Part shown: positions 1-8,819 of the stretch, one piece after another
Layout: every line of letters starts with the position of its first letter
Numbering within the stretch: position 1 is the stretch's first letter
Source of the DNA: Muribaculaceae bacterium
Lineage (GTDB): Bacteria > Bacteroidota > Bacteroidia > Bacteroidales > Muribaculaceae
NCBI GenBank assembly: GCA_017557625.1
Contig: JAFYYG010000069.1
Location: forward strand, 1 to 38,561
Reading direction: 5' to 3'
Length of the DNA: 38,561 bases
The notes under the pieces: model-generated
Told to the model about the DNA's origin: nothing
Database searches by the model: none
Seen by the model: the letters and a program-made list of their open reading frames with translations, nothing else
Made by a program: the position numbers and the translations under genes

Positions 1-70
1 GGCACGAAGTGACTGAGGGGTATGTAAATTGCAAAATTGTAATTTCTAGAGGCCATCATACTCCCCCTTA

Positions 71-91
71 CCCCCTCTATCTTAGAGGGGG
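71..91. repeat. Perfect GC-rich hairpin in the left intergenic edge
   Basis: Nine bases (71-79, CCCCCTCTA) pair perfectly with 83-91 across a three-base loop. No T-run follows, so a simple terminator is not indicated. It may be a small dispersed intergenic palindrome. Apart from the 18-mer and the second hairpin listed separately, bases 1-357 show no convincing coding sequence or RNA gene. Confidence 0.45.
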
Positions 92-123
92 AGCTACCAA
101 CACAATGATTATCAGGAAACAAA

Positions 124-141
124 TTCGTCGAACTCACGTTA
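124..141 (+). repeat. 18-bp motif, inverted copy near the right edge
   Basis: The sequence TTCGTCGAACTCACGTTA occurs here on the plus strand and, identical over 18 bases, on the minus strand at 38422-38439, just downstream of a probable transposase stop codon. It may be the end of an insertion sequence or a dispersed intergenic repeat. No transposase is visible beside this left copy. Confidence 0.6.
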
Positions 142-261
142 CTTAATAGTATTGTTTTGTTTTGAGACGTATGTCTTAAAGTCCCCATTCTTTTGCGACT
201 GATCCTACTCATGTTCTTATGTCTAAAAAAGTAAGGGGATTAATGCCTAGGCACAACAAAT

Positions 262-304
262 GCCGTCGTAATCTTGTGTGATTACAACGGCTGTGTCTTT
301 TTTT
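262..304 (+). terminator. Hairpin followed by a T-run, possible terminator
   Basis: Bases 262-273 (GCCGTCGTAATC) pair with 280-291 with one mismatch around a six-base loop, and seven T residues follow at 298-304 in the plus direction. The matching plus-strand gene would lie left of the window. It also sits downstream of rpmH on the minus strand and could stop that transcript too, although the T-run is poor in that direction. Confidence 0.45.
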
Positions 305-357
305 GTCGCGTGCTGCCTCTCGGCGGCACGGCTGTTTACTGCCCTCTCGGGTGCTTC

Positions 358-510
358 TTACTTGTAAACAGTGTCGCTAACGGTGAGGCTGTAGCGTCCC
401 TTTTGGCGGCGACGTGCGAGAACCTTGCGTCCATCGGCAGTGCGCATGCGGTGACGGAAGCCATGCTTGTTAGCTTTCTTGCGGTTTGATGGTTGGAATG
501 TACGTTTCAT
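358..510 (-). CDS. rpmH: Ribosomal protein L34
   Basis: The translation is a 50-residue, very basic protein beginning [18 protein letters not shown] and continuing with [19 protein letters not shown], which is the L34 signature over its whole length. L34 is a structural protein of the 50S ribosomal subunit that binds 23S rRNA. The reading frame extends 23 codons further upstream, but that extension has no family similarity, so the start at 510 is preferred; it gives the normal L34 length apart from a short C-terminal extension ([10 protein letters not shown]). The gene is divergent from efp, and a Bacteroidetes-type promoter lies about 40 bp upstream. Identification is secure. Confidence 0.97.
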   Translation of the reverse strand: MKRTFQPSNRKKANKHGFRHRMRTADGRKVLARRRQKGRYSLTVSDTVYK

Positions 511-548
511 TTTATCTAAATTTTTATTTGTTTTCCGATTTCGGACTG

Positions 549-579
549 CAAAATTAGAGCATTTTTTGGAAATAACCAA
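549..579 (-). promoter_or_regulatory. Putative promoter of rpmH
   Basis: On the minus strand, TAATTTTG (549-556) matches the Bacteroidetes -7 box TAnnTTTG, and TTG (577-579) lies 20 bases upstream in the -33 position. The leader to the rpmH start would be about 35 bases. Confidence 0.6.
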
Positions 580-702
580 GAAAGTTGTGAAATTTAGACT
601 AAACTTTTTGCATTTTTTCTCAATTTACCATGATTTTGAGGTCTTTGACCTGTAAATAAGGCTGCGTTTCGGCAATAAAAATGAAAAAAATTCCTTTTTC
701 AT

Positions 703-733
703 TTTGTATTTCACACGGTTTGCACTAACTTTG
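703..733 (+). promoter_or_regulatory. Putative promoter of efp
   Basis: TTTG (703-706) and TAACTTTG (726-733) are separated by exactly 19 bases, a perfect match to the housekeeping Bacteroidetes promoter TTTG-N19-TAnnTTTG. Transcription would begin near 740, leaving a leader of about 50 bases before efp. Confidence 0.75.
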
Positions 734-792
734 CACCTCATAATGACTTAGAAATAGAAAAATTTACAAATTATATAACGAAAATTCAGATT

Positions 793-1356
793 ATGATTAA
801 CGCTCAAGACATCAAAAACGGAACCTGTATCCGTATGGACGGCAGACTTTATTTCTGCATTGAATTCCTTCATGTAAAACCTGGTAAGGGCAACACCTTC
901 ATGCGCACCAAGCTCAAAGACGTGGTTGATGGCCGCGTGCTGGAGCGCCGCTTCAATATCGGCGAGAAGCTCGAAGACGTGCGTGTGGAGCGCAGACCTT
1001 ATCAATACCTGTATATGGATGGTCAGGACGCTATCTTCATGAACCAGGAGACCTACGAGCAGATTCCTATCCTCAAGGAGGTAATCACCGGCGTTGACTT
1101 CATGAAAGAGGGCGACGTAGTGGAGGTTGTCACCGACGCTTCTACCGAGACAGTTCTCTATGCCGAGATGCCAGTTAAGACCGTGCTCGAGATTACTTAC
1201 ACTGAGCCAGGTCTCAAGGGCGACACCGCCACCAACACCCTCAAACCCGCCACTGTTGAAACTGGCGCTACCGTTAAGGTGCCTCTGTTCATCAACACCG
1301 GCGAGAAGATCGAGGTTGACACCCGCGACGGCTCTTACGTAGGCCGCGTGCGCTAA
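793..1356 (+). CDS. efp: Elongation factor P
   Basis: This 187-residue protein has the normal EF-P length and three-domain layout: a KOW-like N-terminal domain, a central OB domain and a C-terminal OB domain. The loop [10 protein letters not shown] places Lys32 at the tip that reaches the peptidyl-transferase centre, equivalent to the modified lysine of E. coli. The C-terminal signature is visible as [23 protein letters not shown] relieves ribosome stalling at consecutive prolines. No epmA/epmB-type modification genes are in the window, so the modification state of Lys32 cannot be judged. It has its own promoter and terminator, so it is probably monocistronic. Confidence 0.97.
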   Translation: MINAQDIKNGTCIRMDGRLYFCIEFLHVKPGKGNTFMRTKLKDVVDGRVLERRFNIGEKLEDVRVERRPYQYLYMDGQDAIFMNQETYEQIPILKEVITGVDFMKEGDVVEVVTDASTETVLYAEMPVKTVLEITYTEPGLKGDTATNTLKPATVETGATVKVPLFINTGEKIEVDTRDGSYVGRVR

Positions 1357-1374
1357 ACCGCAGTTTTCACCATA

Positions 1375-1407
1375 AAAACTCCCCAAGCATGCCTGGGGAG
1401 TTTTTTT
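1375..1407 (+). terminator. Rho-independent terminator of efp
   Basis: ACTCCCCA (1378-1385) pairs with TGGGGAGT (1394-1401) and runs into a seven-base T-tract at 1401-1407, immediately after the efp stop codon. Confidence 0.9.
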
Positions 1408-1409
1408 GT

Positions 1410-1492
1410 GGTGGAAGGTGGGAGGTGGAAGGTGGGAGGTTGAAGGTGGAACGGTGTGGTTTCGTTCTCCGTTCCTCGTTCTTCGTTCCCCG
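1410..1492. repeat. Intergenic purine-rich direct repeats
   Basis: Tandem, degenerate GGTGGAAGGTGGGAGG-type units are followed by CGTTCTCCGTTCCTCGTTC-type units. The same two words occur in the mreB-mreC spacer at about 21480-21560, so this is a recurring intergenic sequence and not a gene remnant. No reading frame of interest crosses it. Confidence 0.6.
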
Positions 1493-1494
1493 AG

Positions 1495-3153
1495 TTACCT
1501 GATTACCAGCTTTTGGGGCTTGCGGGCCGATGCTGAGCGCATGATGTAGATGCCTTGTGGCAGGTAGATGAAGTCGTCGTTGTTGACCACATCAAGGTGC
1601 TTGACATGCTGGCCGCTGGTGGTGAAGATGTCCACGCCGTAGTGCGGCTCGCTGCACTTGATGAGCACGCCGCCGTTGGTGGGTATGAATGCGATGGGAA
1701 TGTCGGCCTCCACACCGTTGATTGCCGAGTAGGCCACGGTAATCACATTGGATGGGGTAGAGGTGTAGCCCAGTCGGTAGCTCTGCACGGTGTAGGTGTG
1801 AGTCTGTCCCGGCATGAGGTCGTCAAACGGATAGCTGGTGTCGTCGGTTGAGAACTGGTCGCTCGAGACGATGTTGTTGTGGTCGTCATAGACGATGCGG
1901 TTTACGATGTAGTAATCTACCGTCTCGGGAGCTGCTTCCCAGTGCGCCACGTAGTTCTGACCTTCGATGTCGGTGGCGGGCAATGCGTTGAGAGTGCTGA
2001 GCGATGGCACGGGAACGCAGTGAGCCGAGATGTCGGCGCCGTAGCTGCCGGTGAGACCGCCGTCATAAATCAGCAGTCGGCACTTGTGCGATCCAATCGC
2101 CGTGGGAGTGTAGGTGACTTGCAGCGGGTATCCCTCCTCGCTGTTGGCCACGTTGCGCGGGATGCTATTCACGGGGATGCTGAACATCCTGAAATCGTCG
2201 CGGAACAGCAGCACCGATAAATTCTCTTTCAGGTATTTACCTTTCACATATATTGTCATGGTGAGTGACTTGCCAAGTGCCACCTCGCCCATCTCTATCA
2301 CGGTCTCCAGGTTGGGGGTGATGAGGATTGGGTCGCCCTGCGGCTCTTCGCCGCCTTCGCCCACGATAAACGCCTCGCCTTGACGGTCTCCCCAAATGTA
2401 CTCGGCAAGTAAGGGGTTGTCGATAAAGGGGTTGCGGTTGTTCTGAATCTTATATACGGCATCGTTGCGCGCTACCTCCTTGTCACTCACGGGGTCTTGC
2501 CGCGCCCACTTGAGCAGCAGGTTGATGGACCACTGGTTAAGAGTGAGCCACGAGGAGTTGGTGACCATATAGGTATATTTCCAGATGTAGTCTTGATAGC
2601 AGGTCGCCATATAAAAATAAGTGCGCGCGAAGTCACCCTTGTATTCGTCGTCGGGCTCAAACACTGTGGCGCAGCCGCCGCCTTGTCCCGCCACTGGCGT
2701 GCCCACCTTAGTGCAGCCGTTATTGAAACTTGCCGACGATACCTCACCCAGCGGGTAGTTGTTCTTCGCTAGGTTAGCGTCGCCGTCGCTCGGGTAGAGG
2801 TGGTTGAGGTCGGTGTAGGCATCAACCTGCGTTCCGCCCCACCAGCTCTTAGGAAAGGAGTGCTCACGGTTCATGCCGCTCACAGCACTCGAGCCGCGGA
2901 AGTAGCGCGTGATATTGCTGTACATATCCCACACTTGGTTGCGGTTGTCGAGGCGGCAGTCGGTGCTCTGAAAATGGTACCACAGGCTGCTGTAGGTCAT
3001 CACGGTGTGGTTCTTGATTAGCTGGTGCACAGCGTTTTTCAGGTCTTGACCCCGCTTGCCATCGATGCTGGAGTAATAGCCCACAGGCACAGAGGCTTTT
3101 GCCCCTAAAGCGACTGAAATTGCAATAAATAATATGATGTTTTTTAGTTTCAT
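1495..3153 (-). CDS. Secreted endonuclease I-family nuclease with Fn3-like and C-terminal sorting-like regions
   Basis: The 552-residue protein starts with a signal peptide (about 1-20). Residues about 25-265 carry the endonuclease I (EndA/NucM-type) fold. REHSFPKSWWGG holds His98, and DLNHLYPSDGDANLAKNNYP holds His118 plus the downstream Asn, the expected His-Me-finger and metal-binding residues. The family cuts DNA or RNA non-specifically outside the cell. A beta-sandwich region (about 280-380), an Fn3-like domain (about 385-475) and a terminal segment of about 70 residues ending in a beta-rich GIYIMRS...QKLVIR tail follow. That tail resembles type IX secretion C-terminal domains (inference). 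The gene is last in the cluster, 30 bp after an LRR protein gene. It may serve extracellular DNA degradation or nutrient use. Confidence 0.85.
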   Translation of the reverse strand: MKLKNIILFIAISVALGAKASVPVGYYSSIDGKRGQDLKNAVHQLIKNHTVMTYSSLWYHFQSTDCRLDNRNQVWDMYSNITRYFRGSSAVSGMNREHSFPKSWWGGTQVDAYTDLNHLYPSDGDANLAKNNYPLGEVSSASFNNGCTKVGTPVAGQGGGCATVFEPDDEYKGDFARTYFYMATCYQDYIWKYTYMVTNSSWLTLNQWSINLLLKWARQDPVSDKEVARNDAVYKIQNNRNPFIDNPLLAEYIWGDRQGEAFIVGEGGEEPQGDPILITPNLETVIEMGEVALGKSLTMTIYVKGKYLKENLSVLLFRDDFRMFSIPVNSIPRNVANSEEGYPLQVTYTPTAIGSHKCRLLIYDGGLTGSYGADISAHCVPVPSLSTLNALPATDIEGQNYVAHWEAAPETVDYYIVNRIVYDDHNNIVSSDQFSTDDTSYPFDDLMPGQTHTYTVQSYRLGYTSTPSNVITVAYSAINGVEADIPIAFIPTNGGVLIKCSEPHYGVDIFTTSGQHVKHLDVVNNDDFIYLPQGIYIMRSASARKPQKLVIR

Positions 3154-3183
3154 GTTCTTCGCTGATAAGGTGGTTTATAGGAG

Positions 3184-4551
3184 TTATCGTTCAATGATTT
3201 TTGTGAAGTCTTTCCATTGTGGAGCGGCCTTGTAGCTGTCGGCTGTGCCGCTGGGAACGTAGAGCGTGCAAGATTTCTTGTCGATTTCGTCAAACACGGC
3301 TTTGCCCATTTTCACGCTGCTCACATCCTCAATATTGCTGGTGAGAGATGTTATAGAATCAAGGCCCTTGAACGCCCATTCGCTAATGGTCGTCACTCCG
3401 CTTCCTATCGTCACGCTCTTAATGTGGTCGTCGTGCAGGAAAGCGCCGTAGCCAATGAACTTGACAGAGTTTGGAATTACAACTGTCTCAAGGCTGTCGC
3501 AGCCGCAGAATGAACGTTCTCCGATTCTTGTCACCGAGTTGGGCAGTTCTATGCTTCTAAGGTTAGTACAATAGAAAAATGCCTGGTCTTCAACTTCGGT
3601 CACCGATGAGGGGATATCAATGTTATAAATATTCTTGAGGCCATAAAATGCCTCGTCGCCAATCTTAGTCACCGAATTGGGGATGACGGTATTGTTGCAT
3701 CCTGCCACAAGCGTGTTGGTGGCAGTCTCGATGATGGCGTTGCAGTTGGTTCTTGAATCATAATTCTTGTTGCCGTTCTCCACCTGCAGAGTGGTGATAT
3801 TGTTGCAATATCTAAATGCTCCATCACCAATGCTTTTTGTGGCGGCTGGGATGGTTACCGATTCCATTCCACCCTCATAGAACGCTTGTGCTCCAATCTC
3901 CTGTAGCGATGCTGGCAGGTTAATGGACTTGAGGCTGGGGCAGATGCTGAACGCCGCATCGCCAATGGTTTTCACCGAATTGCCTAAAGTCGCCTTCTCC
4001 AGCCATCGGCATGCGCTGAATGCCGATTTTTCTATCGTGGTAACCGAGTTGGGGATTTCTATTGACTTGAGCGGACAATTGCTGAATGCCGAAGCGCCAA
4101 TGCGTTTCACCTTTTCAGGAATTTTGATTTCTCTTATGTTGCTCTCGGCAAACATATAGTCTCCAATCTCGGTCAAGTCGGGAGGAAGAACTACATTCTT
4201 CAGACTATAGCATTGTGCAAAAGCACCATTGCCTATGGTTTTTACCGATTTTGGGACTATCACGCTTTCAAGTTCTCGGTTTCCCATAAATGTCTCTCTG
4301 CCAATGGCGGTCACCTTGTAGGTCTTGCCATTATGTTTCACTTTTTCGGGGATAACGATATTGCCCTCATATCCTTTTTCGGATGGCGGTGGAGCGTCGA
4401 GGGCTTGAAGAATCAGGTTCTCGTAGGTGAGAGTCACTGTTTTCCTGTCTTCATTGATGTTGTAGCACAAACCACCCTCTTTGAAGTCGAAGGCGAGTGC
4501 GATTTGGGGCACTAAAGCCATGATTAGTAAAAAAAATAAGTATCGTTTCAT
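3184..4551 (-). CDS. Exported BspA-like leucine-rich repeat protein (LRR_5)
   Basis: This 455-residue protein has a signal peptide (about 1-20, ending ALA). It continues with the N-cap DFKEGGLCYNINEDRKTVTL and about 13 BspA/TpLRR-type repeats of the pattern IPNSVTxIGxxAFxxCxxLxS. Between repeats lies an island, YDSRTNCNAIIETATNTLVA. A C-cap (LYVPSGTADSYKAAPQWKDF) closes the protein. No transmembrane or lipoprotein anchor is seen. The family is known for surface or secreted proteins that bind host matrix or other bacteria; the partner of this one cannot be inferred. It lies between a related LRR gene (98 bp upstream) and the nuclease gene (30 bp downstream), probably one transcript. Confidence 0.9.
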   Translation of the reverse strand: MKRYLFFLLIMALVPQIALAFDFKEGGLCYNINEDRKTVTLTYENLILQALDAPPPSEKGYEGNIVIPEKVKHNGKTYKVTAIGRETFMGNRELESVIVPKSVKTIGNGAFAQCYSLKNVVLPPDLTEIGDYMFAESNIREIKIPEKVKRIGASAFSNCPLKSIEIPNSVTTIEKSAFSACRWLEKATLGNSVKTIGDAAFSICPSLKSINLPASLQEIGAQAFYEGGMESVTIPAATKSIGDGAFRYCNNITTLQVENGNKNYDSRTNCNAIIETATNTLVAGCNNTVIPNSVTKIGDEAFYGLKNIYNIDIPSSVTEVEDQAFFYCTNLRSIELPNSVTRIGERSFCGCDSLETVVIPNSVKFIGYGAFLHDDHIKSVTIGSGVTTISEWAFKGLDSITSLTSNIEDVSSVKMGKAVFDEIDKKSCTLYVPSGTADSYKAAPQWKDFTKIIER

Positions 4552-4649
4552 AGTTGTGAATTTTTTTAGTATTCAGTTTATTGAAAAGTGGTGATAAACA
4601 ATGCAGTTAATTCAAAGTTGTGCATTAGGCGCTGTGCATTGATTTAGAG

Positions 4650-5804
4650 TCATTTCCCTGATATCTTCTTGAATCCGCGCCATTGTTGCGAAACTTTATA
4701 CTGGTTGACAGCATTCTTGGGCACCTCAAGAGTGGCTTTTGATATGTCAACTCCTGAGAAGGCATCCTCATGAAGCGACATGCTGTCGGGAACGTTAACC
4801 ATACATTTTACAGTCTTCAGCCCCAAACAATTGAGGAAAGCGTTTTTCCCTATTGAGGTCACCGTGCTGGGTATGGTGACCTTTTTCAACTTCTGGTTCC
4901 AGCCGAAGGTGGCGTCTCCTATGGCGGTTAGCGTTGATGGTAGGGTCACCTCATTAAGGTCGCAATAGTAGAATGCGTTATCGCCTATTGTCCTTAATGT
5001 GTTGGGCAGGTTTACCGAGCGCAAATTGTTGCAACCCGCGAACGCGCTTTTTCCTATTCTTGCAAGAGCATCAGGAAGCTTCACCGATTTAATGTTATTG
5101 CATTCGATGAAAGCATAGTCGCCAATTTCGGTCACCGATGAAGGTATGTCGATTGACAACATCTCGTGAAAATTGGCGAAGGCAGCGTTGCCAATACTAG
5201 TTACTGAGTTGGGAATCTTTGATGCCATGCAGGCAGTGATAAGTGTGTTGGTCTTGGTCTCAATAATGGCGTTGCAGTTGTCGCGTGAGTCATAAACAGG
5301 GTTGCCGCGATCAACTGTTATCGATTTCATGTTTTTGCATGCGCCAAACAATTGTGTGCCCACTTCGGCCACCGAGCTTGGAATCACAATCTCTTCCATG
5401 TTGGAGCATGAATAAAAAGCCTCGCTATGTATCGAAGTGATGGAATTGGGCAAATCAATCTGTTTAAGGGCTGTTGACCTGAAGGCTGCCGTGCCAATGG
5501 TAGTCACTGTGTTGGGGATTGATATCGACCTCAATTCTACACATTTATCGAATGCCACATTTCCAATAGCAGTAACCATGTAGTTCTTTCCGTTGTGAGT
5601 GACACTGGCAGGAATCACCACATCGCCCTTATAGTCGGTGCTGTAGTTGCGAGGACCTGGGCTTGGCCCATGATTGAATGTGACCTCCACGCTTTTGCCG
5701 TCTTTGAGCTTGTTGTAGAAGATGTTGTCGTTCTCAAAGTCGTAGGCCCATGTCGCTTGAGGAAGCAGAGCTAGGAGAAACAGCAGTTTTAAGTATAGTT
5801 TCAT
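4650..5804 (-). CDS. Exported BspA-like leucine-rich repeat protein (LRR_5)
   Basis: The 384-residue product has a signal peptide (about 1-20, LPQATWA) and the N-cap DFENDNIFYNKLKDGKSVEV. About ten LRR_5 repeats (IGNVAF, IGTAAF, IGDYAF, IGKSAF and so on) follow, with the island YDSRDNCNAIIETKTNTLIT after the fourth. The C-cap is LEVPKNAVNQYKVSQQWRGF. It is paralogous to its two neighbours over its whole length, with fewer repeats than the 455-residue member, which fits gain and loss of repeats after tandem duplication. No anchor is seen, so it is predicted to be periplasmic or secreted. Binding partner unknown. Confidence 0.9.
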   Translation of the reverse strand: MKLYLKLLFLLALLPQATWAYDFENDNIFYNKLKDGKSVEVTFNHGPSPGPRNYSTDYKGDVVIPASVTHNGKNYMVTAIGNVAFDKCVELRSISIPNTVTTIGTAAFRSTALKQIDLPNSITSIHSEAFYSCSNMEEIVIPSSVAEVGTQLFGACKNMKSITVDRGNPVYDSRDNCNAIIETKTNTLITACMASKIPNSVTSIGNAAFANFHEMLSIDIPSSVTEIGDYAFIECNNIKSVKLPDALARIGKSAFAGCNNLRSVNLPNTLRTIGDNAFYYCDLNEVTLPSTLTAIGDATFGWNQKLKKVTIPSTVTSIGKNAFLNCLGLKTVKCMVNVPDSMSLHEDAFSGVDISKATLEVPKNAVNQYKVSQQWRGFKKISGK

Positions 5805-5865
5805 AGTTTTGAGTTGTCAGTTGTCAGTTTTGAGTTTTCAGTAAGTTTTTTGTGTGATAAAAAAC

Positions 5866-6879
5866 TCATTTCGCAACAATATTTTTGAAGTCTTTCCATT
5901 GGTCCGACGATTTATATTTTTCTACTGAATTAGCCGGAACTATTAATTTGCTGTTGGCTTTCACTTGCCATTGGAAAGCGTCTTTTGCAACTTCCATGCT
6001 GTCGGGGTCCTCTGCAAGACATTCTATATACTTCAATCCTGAGGGATAAAACGCCTGTTTCCCAATTGTAGTTACTGTGTTAGGGATTGTTACCGATTCT
6101 ATGTCATAGCAGTAACTAAAAGCCGCCGCTTTAATGGTCTTGAGTGTTGGAGGGAGAGATAACTTCTTAAGATTTATGCAATTACTGAATGCTCCTGCTC
6201 CGATAATAGTTGCCGAGTTTGACATATTCACGGTGCGCAAGTCTTCACAATAGGCGAAGGCGTTATCTCCAATCTCTGTCACCGAATTAGGTATGGTAAT
6301 GGAAGATAGCTTATGGCAATAACTAAATGCTGAGTTGCCAATGCGTGTTACTGTGTTTGGAATCTTGGTCTTGCTGCATCCGGCAATCAGTGTGTTTCTT
6401 GCGGTCTCAACGATGGCATTGCAATTATCGCGCGAGTCATAAACGGGATTGCCTTTCTCAATCTTGATTGAGGTGAGAGCCTCACACCAGGAAAATGCTG
6501 GTTCAATACTGGTAACAGAACTTGGAATGACAATCTTTTTCAACTTGTAACATTGATAGAATGCGTTACCTCCAATACTTGTCACAGTGGAGGGAATAGA
6601 AACCGATGTGATCAGGCATTTTTCAAATGCCCTATAGCCGATAGCCGTGACCTTGTAGGTCCTGCCTTCGTATGTCACAGTTGGCGGGATAACTACTTTG
6701 CCTGAGTATAGTTGCACTTCCTTGTAATCCCCCATGGTGTGCGACTCGGAGTAAAATGTCACTTCCACACTGTTTTCATCAATAAAGTTGTAGTAGATGT
6801 TATCAACTTCAAACTGGTGGGCCGTTGCCACTTGTGGAAGCAGTGCAATAATCAAAAGAAGCCTTAATATACGTATCAT
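5866..6879 (-). CDS. Exported BspA-like leucine-rich repeat protein (LRR_5)
   Basis: This 337-residue protein is the first gene of the LRR/nuclease cluster. It has a signal peptide (about 1-20), an N-cap (VDNIYYNFIDENSVEVTF), about eight LRR_5 repeats, the island YDSRDNCNAIVETARNTLIA and the C-cap LIVPANSVEKYKSSDQWKDF. It is the shortest of the three paralogues. The next gene begins 61 bp downstream. A putative promoter at 7057-7087 would give a long leader of about 170 bases. Identification as an LRR_5 protein is firm; its role as adhesin or binding protein is family-level inference. Confidence 0.9.
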   Translation of the reverse strand: MIRILRLLLIIALLPQVATAHQFEVDNIYYNFIDENSVEVTFYSESHTMGDYKEVQLYSGKVVIPPTVTYEGRTYKVTAIGYRAFEKCLITSVSIPSTVTSIGGNAFYQCYKLKKIVIPSSVTSIEPAFSWCEALTSIKIEKGNPVYDSRDNCNAIVETARNTLIAGCSKTKIPNTVTRIGNSAFSYCHKLSSITIPNSVTEIGDNAFAYCEDLRTVNMSNSATIIGAGAFSNCINLKKLSLPPTLKTIKAAAFSYCYDIESVTIPNTVTTIGKQAFYPSGLKYIECLAEDPDSMEVAKDAFQWQVKANSKLIVPANSVEKYKSSDQWKDFKNIVAK

Positions 6880-7056
6880 ATCAGTTATTAGTTTATTGTT
6901 GTTCGTTTATCGTTTGAATAAAATGCTCACGCTCGAAAGAACTTAAGCCGGGGCTTAGTTTTTTGCTCGCTTAATCGCATTTTTATCGAAGACAGAGGTG
7001 AGATTAAGGGGATTCTACATTCAGCATTCGTCACTTGTCTGCTAGTTTCTCGGTTA

Positions 7057-7087
7057 CAAAAGTATTAAAAAAATATATTATCAACAA
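7057..7087 (-). promoter_or_regulatory. Putative promoter of the LRR/nuclease cluster
   Basis: On the minus strand TACTTTTG (7057-7064) matches TAnnTTTG, with TTG (7085-7087) 20 bases upstream. The 316-bp gap between dnaB and the first LRR gene otherwise holds a leader with an imperfect inverted repeat near 6944-6957 and short direct and inverted repeats at about 7150-7192 (variants of GTGAACTATGAAC). Confidence 0.5.
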
Positions 7088-7195
7088 GAAAACTAAAGAA
7101 AAAACACTATTGAAGTGGTGAAAATCAATAGTGTTTAATAACTTGGAGCATAAAAACTGTGAACTATGAACAGTGAGCTATGAACTGTGAATTCT

Positions 7196-8797
7196 TTAGA
7201 ACGGTGCTGTCTCTTCGCTGCTGTCGCGCAGGAAATCGGGGTTGCCGGTGGGGATGTCGTCGATTGTAGGCGGTGGGGCGTCAACGGGTGCAGGTGCAGC
7301 AGAGTTCTCACGGTTCATCTTCGATTCATAGAGTCCTTGTTCAGGACCATTGGGGCTTTCGGTGAGGCTTTCGTCCCAGTTGTCGAAGCGTGCGTATCTT
7401 GCGATAAACCTCATCTTGATGGTTCCCACCGAGCCGCTGCGGTGCTTGGCGATGATAAACTCGGCAAGACCTCGAATGTCGTTACCCTCGCTGTCCTCGG
7501 TGGAGTGGGTGTAGTATTCCGGACGGTGGATGAAGCACACGATGTCGGCGTCCTGCTCAATGGCGCCACTCTCGCGCAGGTCGCTCAACTGCGGTCGCTT
7601 GCCCTTGCGGTCGTCGCCTCGCTGCTCTACGCTTCGGTTGAGCTGCGAGAGTGCTATGATGGGGATGTCGAGCTCCTTGGCAAGCTGCTTTAGCGAGCGG
7701 GAGATGGTGCTCACCTCCTGCTCACGGCTGCCGAAGCGCATACCTGTGGCGTTCATCAGTTGCAGGTAGTCGATGATTATCATTTTCACGCCATGCTCAC
7801 GAACCAGTCGGCGGGCCTTGGTTCTGAGTTCGAAGATCGACAGCGACGGCGTGTCGTCAACATAGATGGGGGCTGAGTAGAGCTGTTTAACTCGTGACAT
7901 GAGCACGTCCCACTCCTGCTCGGTGAGCTGTCCGCTCTTTATTTGCTCACCCTTGATTTCGCACACGTTGCTGATGAGGCGGTTCACAAGCTGTATGTTC
8001 GACATCTCGAGTGAGAACACTGCGATTGGGGTGTTGAAATCCACCGCCATGTTCTTTGCCATCGAGAGCACCAGGGCGGTCTTTCCCATCGCGGGGCGGG
8101 CGGCGATAATGATAAGATCACTGTTCTGCCACCCCGAGGTCACCTTGTCAAGGTCGTGGTAGCCGGTGGCGAGACCGCTCAATCCGCTCTTGCGGTTGCT
8201 GGCGTCCTGAATTTTCTTTATGGCGTCACTGATGATGGGGTCGATCTGGATGACATCGCGCTTGAGGGTGTTCTTCGACAGTTCGAAGAGCTTGCCCTCG
8301 GCCTCCTGCATCAGGTCATAGACATCGATGGAGTCGTCGAAAGCAAGGGTGGAGATGTTGGAGCTGAAGCTGATGAGCTCGCGGGCGAGGTATTTCTGCG
8401 CCACGATGCGAGCGTGATACTCGATGTTGGCGGCACTCGACACACGACCTGTAAGGTCCGAGATTCTTATCGCTCCTCCCGCCTCTTCGAGGTGGCCGTC
8501 GAGTCGCAGCTGTTCGGTCACCGTGAGCATGTCGATGGGGCGCTGCTTCACGCCCAGCGACACGATTGCCTCGAAAATCAGCTGGTTGGCATAGTCATAG
8601 AAACACTCGGGCTTGAGGATGTCGCTCACCACCGAGTAGGCGTCCTTCTCGAGCATCAGGGCTCCGAGCACAGCCTCCTCTATGGCTATGTCCTGTGGCT
8701 GTGTCTTTCCCAGCTCGCTCAGCACTTCGCTCTCGTGCTGAGGTTTCTTTCTATTGTAGTTGCGGTTCTTTGATGTTTTGCCGGTTTCAAATTCCAT
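7196..8797 (-). CDS. dnaB: Replicative DNA helicase
   Basis: The 533-residue product is a full-length DnaB, the hexameric replicative helicase that unwinds DNA at the fork and recruits primase. The N-terminal domain starts at about residue 35 (PQDIAIEEAVLGALM). The RecA-like motor follows, with Walker A ARPAMGKT (about 233-240) and Walker B IIIDYLQLM (about 340-348), then a conserved GSREQEVSTISRSLKQLAKE segment and an ALSQLNRSVE motif. The frame could start 12 codons earlier at 8833, but MEFETGK at 8797 is preferred because the -7 box at 8820-8827 would lie inside the longer version. The C-terminal 50 residues are proline- and acid-rich, as in relatives. Confidence 0.96.
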   Translation of the reverse strand: MEFETGKTSKNRNYNRKKPQHESEVLSELGKTQPQDIAIEEAVLGALMLEKDAYSVVSDILKPECFYDYANQLIFEAIVSLGVKQRPIDMLTVTEQLRLDGHLEEAGGAIRISDLTGRVSSAANIEYHARIVAQKYLARELISFSSNISTLAFDDSIDVYDLMQEAEGKLFELSKNTLKRDVIQIDPIISDAIKKIQDASNRKSGLSGLATGYHDLDKVTSGWQNSDLIIIAARPAMGKTALVLSMAKNMAVDFNTPIAVFSLEMSNIQLVNRLISNVCEIKGEQIKSGQLTEQEWDVLMSRVKQLYSAPIYVDDTPSLSIFELRTKARRLVREHGVKMIIIDYLQLMNATGMRFGSREQEVSTISRSLKQLAKELDIPIIALSQLNRSVEQRGDDRKGKRPQLSDLRESGAIEQDADIVCFIHRPEYYTHSTEDSEGNDIRGLAEFIIAKHRSGSVGTIKMRFIARYARFDNWDESLTESPNGPEQGLYESKMNRENSAAPAPVDAPPPTIDDIPTGNPDFLRDSSEETAPF

Positions 8798-8819
8798 GAT
8801 AGATGTGTTTTTGATTTTG

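Noticed and set aside
6944-6957. Hairpin with a T-run in the LRR leader as a terminator or riboswitch
   Set aside because: The perfect stem leaves a two-base loop, the T-run is on the strand without a gene, and no known riboswitch core is recognisable.
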